64,000 nucleotides of DNA from Coprococcus phoceensis (GTDB taxonomy: Bacteria > Bacillota > Clostridia > Lachnospirales > Lachnospiraceae), in NCBI RefSeq assembly GCF_900104635.1, contig NZ_FNWC01000007.1, forward strand, positions 2,641,421 through 2,705,420, written 5' to 3'. The notes beneath the pieces were generated by a model that was not told where the DNA came from, ran no database searches, and saw nothing but the letters and a program-made list of their open reading frames with translations. This document shows positions 63,391 to 64,000 of the stretch, piece by piece. The position numbers and the translations under genes were made by a program. Each line of letters starts with the position of its first letter. The stretch's first letter is position 1.

Positions 63391-64000
63391 TTACTGTTTC
63401 TTCTGCCATTCCTCCAATAATTGCAGGATAATCCCCTCAATCTCTTCGCTGGAGTATTCCTCTGAAAAAAACTGGCTGATTTTTTCAGACTTGATTGTAA
63501 CTTTCCTCTCTTTCGGCTTTTCCTCGGTCAGTATCAGACGCACCATCGGCAGCGTCAGTTCGCCGCTTTTCCCATATTCCTTCAGCTTGGCAGACTGTAC
63601 TGTGGAAATATTTGCTCCGCTTTCCTCAAGGATTACCAGCACCCACTGTTGTGCATCTTCCGACAGAAAGGAAATGTCAACACCCTGTACCAGACCGATT
63701 TTCTTTCTGTCAACCAACTCTAGCAGCTCATCGGACAGCCTTGCAAGCCAGATATACCGTTGCACCGTCTTTCCGCTTTCTCCGGCAGCTTCTCCTACCT
63801 CGTCAAGCGTATTTCCGTTTCCTTTTCTGCCCTGATGCTTCATAGCCTCGTATTTCATGGCATAAGCTTTCGCCTTCTCACTTGGCAGAATGTCCTCACG
63901 CTGAATGTTGGAATCCACCATGATAATCGTAGCTTCATCGTCTGTATAATTGCGGACTATCACAGGCATATCCTCTTTTCCTGCCCGTTCTGAACCTCGT
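63391..64000 (-). CDS. parB: ParB-like partition protein (runs off right edge)
   Basis: The visible 203 codons are the C-terminal part of a ParB/Spo0J/Noc-like protein. The motif ERAGKEDMPVIVRNYTDDEATIIMVDSNIQREDILPSEKAKAYAMKYEAM is the conserved ParB N-terminal box region followed by the helix-turn-helix (GKTVQRYIWLARL). The frame continues upstream beyond 64000, so the ATG at 63969 is internal. It would segregate the replicating ICE form; a parA gene is expected further right. Confidence 0.9.
   Translation of the reverse strand, partial: RGSERAGKEDMPVIVRNYTDDEATIIMVDSNIQREDILPSEKAKAYAMKYEAMKHQGRKGNGNTLDEVGEAAGESGKTVQRYIWLARLSDELLELVDRKKIGLVQGVDISFLSEDAQQWVLVILEESGANISTVQSAKLKEYGKSGELTLPMVRLILTEEKPKERKVTIKSEKISQFFSEEYSSEEIEGIILQLLEEWQKKQ

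Overview
The window looks like DNA from a low-GC gut Firmicute, most likely Lachnospiraceae or a related Clostridia. That is inferred from the gene families (a Tn1549-like clostridial conjugative element, IS91-type insertion sequences, AT-rich intergenic DNA, strong GGAGG ribosome sites), not from a marker gene. No rRNA, tRNA or CRISPR array was seen.

Left part (1 to 8.7 kb): the 5' end of a PucR-like regulator with a 9-G tract, then a type I restriction-modification locus transcribed leftwards (small HTH gene, hsdR, hsdM, hsdS). Downstream of hsdS are a tyrosine recombinase, a second hsdS N-terminal half and a silent hsdS C-terminal half in opposite orientation. Four copies of a 14-bp dyad site (TAAATGATTATTTA) in alternating orientation lie at the joints. 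All hsdS halves are in the same frame across the site, so inversion would exchange target-recognition domains or truncate HsdS.

Middle-left (8.7 to 15.2 kb): a patchwork of mobile debris. It holds a truncated IS91-type transposase, a small conserved ORF coupled to a zinc-ribbon/nuclease-like protein fragment, a ClbS/DfsB-like gene cut in the middle, an S51-peptidase-like gene, an intact IS91-type element with its own tyrosine recombinase, and a 3' fragment of metG.

From about 15.2 kb to the right edge: one integrative conjugative element (ICE) of the Tn1549 type, not complete in the window. Its left end carries a Tn916-like integrase, a small basic protein, an excisionase, an HTH regulator, a probable oriT region, mobC and a MOBP relaxase. 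Next comes a beta-lactam cargo module (20.7 to 31.2 kb): blaI, blaR1, a MecA/PBP2a-like penicillin-binding protein, three related lipoprotein/membrane proteins, a small membrane protein and an Asp-box (BNR) membrane protein. Five BlaI-type dyads (TTACnnnnnGTAA) sit in front of three transcription units, so the module reads as one beta-lactam-inducible regulon. The rest is the ICE backbone read leftwards: parB, a RepA-type initiator with an internal iteron array, small accessory proteins, PcfB, VirD4, Maff2, a VirB6/TrbL-like protein, PrgI, VirB4, an NlpC/P60 plus M23 cell-wall hydrolase, a DUF4315 protein, a CD1107-type surface protein, topoisomerase III, a 2,899-residue methylase-helicase, a DUF1016 nuclease, an ArdC/metallopeptidase/nucleotidyltransferase fusion and a transfer-assisting small protein.

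The most unusual signals are the hsdS inversion system, the mec-like regulon on an ICE, a family of nine 15-bp palindromes (TGGACA-nnn-TGTCCA) scattered over the ICE both between genes and in frame inside genes (coding SGHDVQ), and about seven iterons at roughly 23-bp spacing inside repA.
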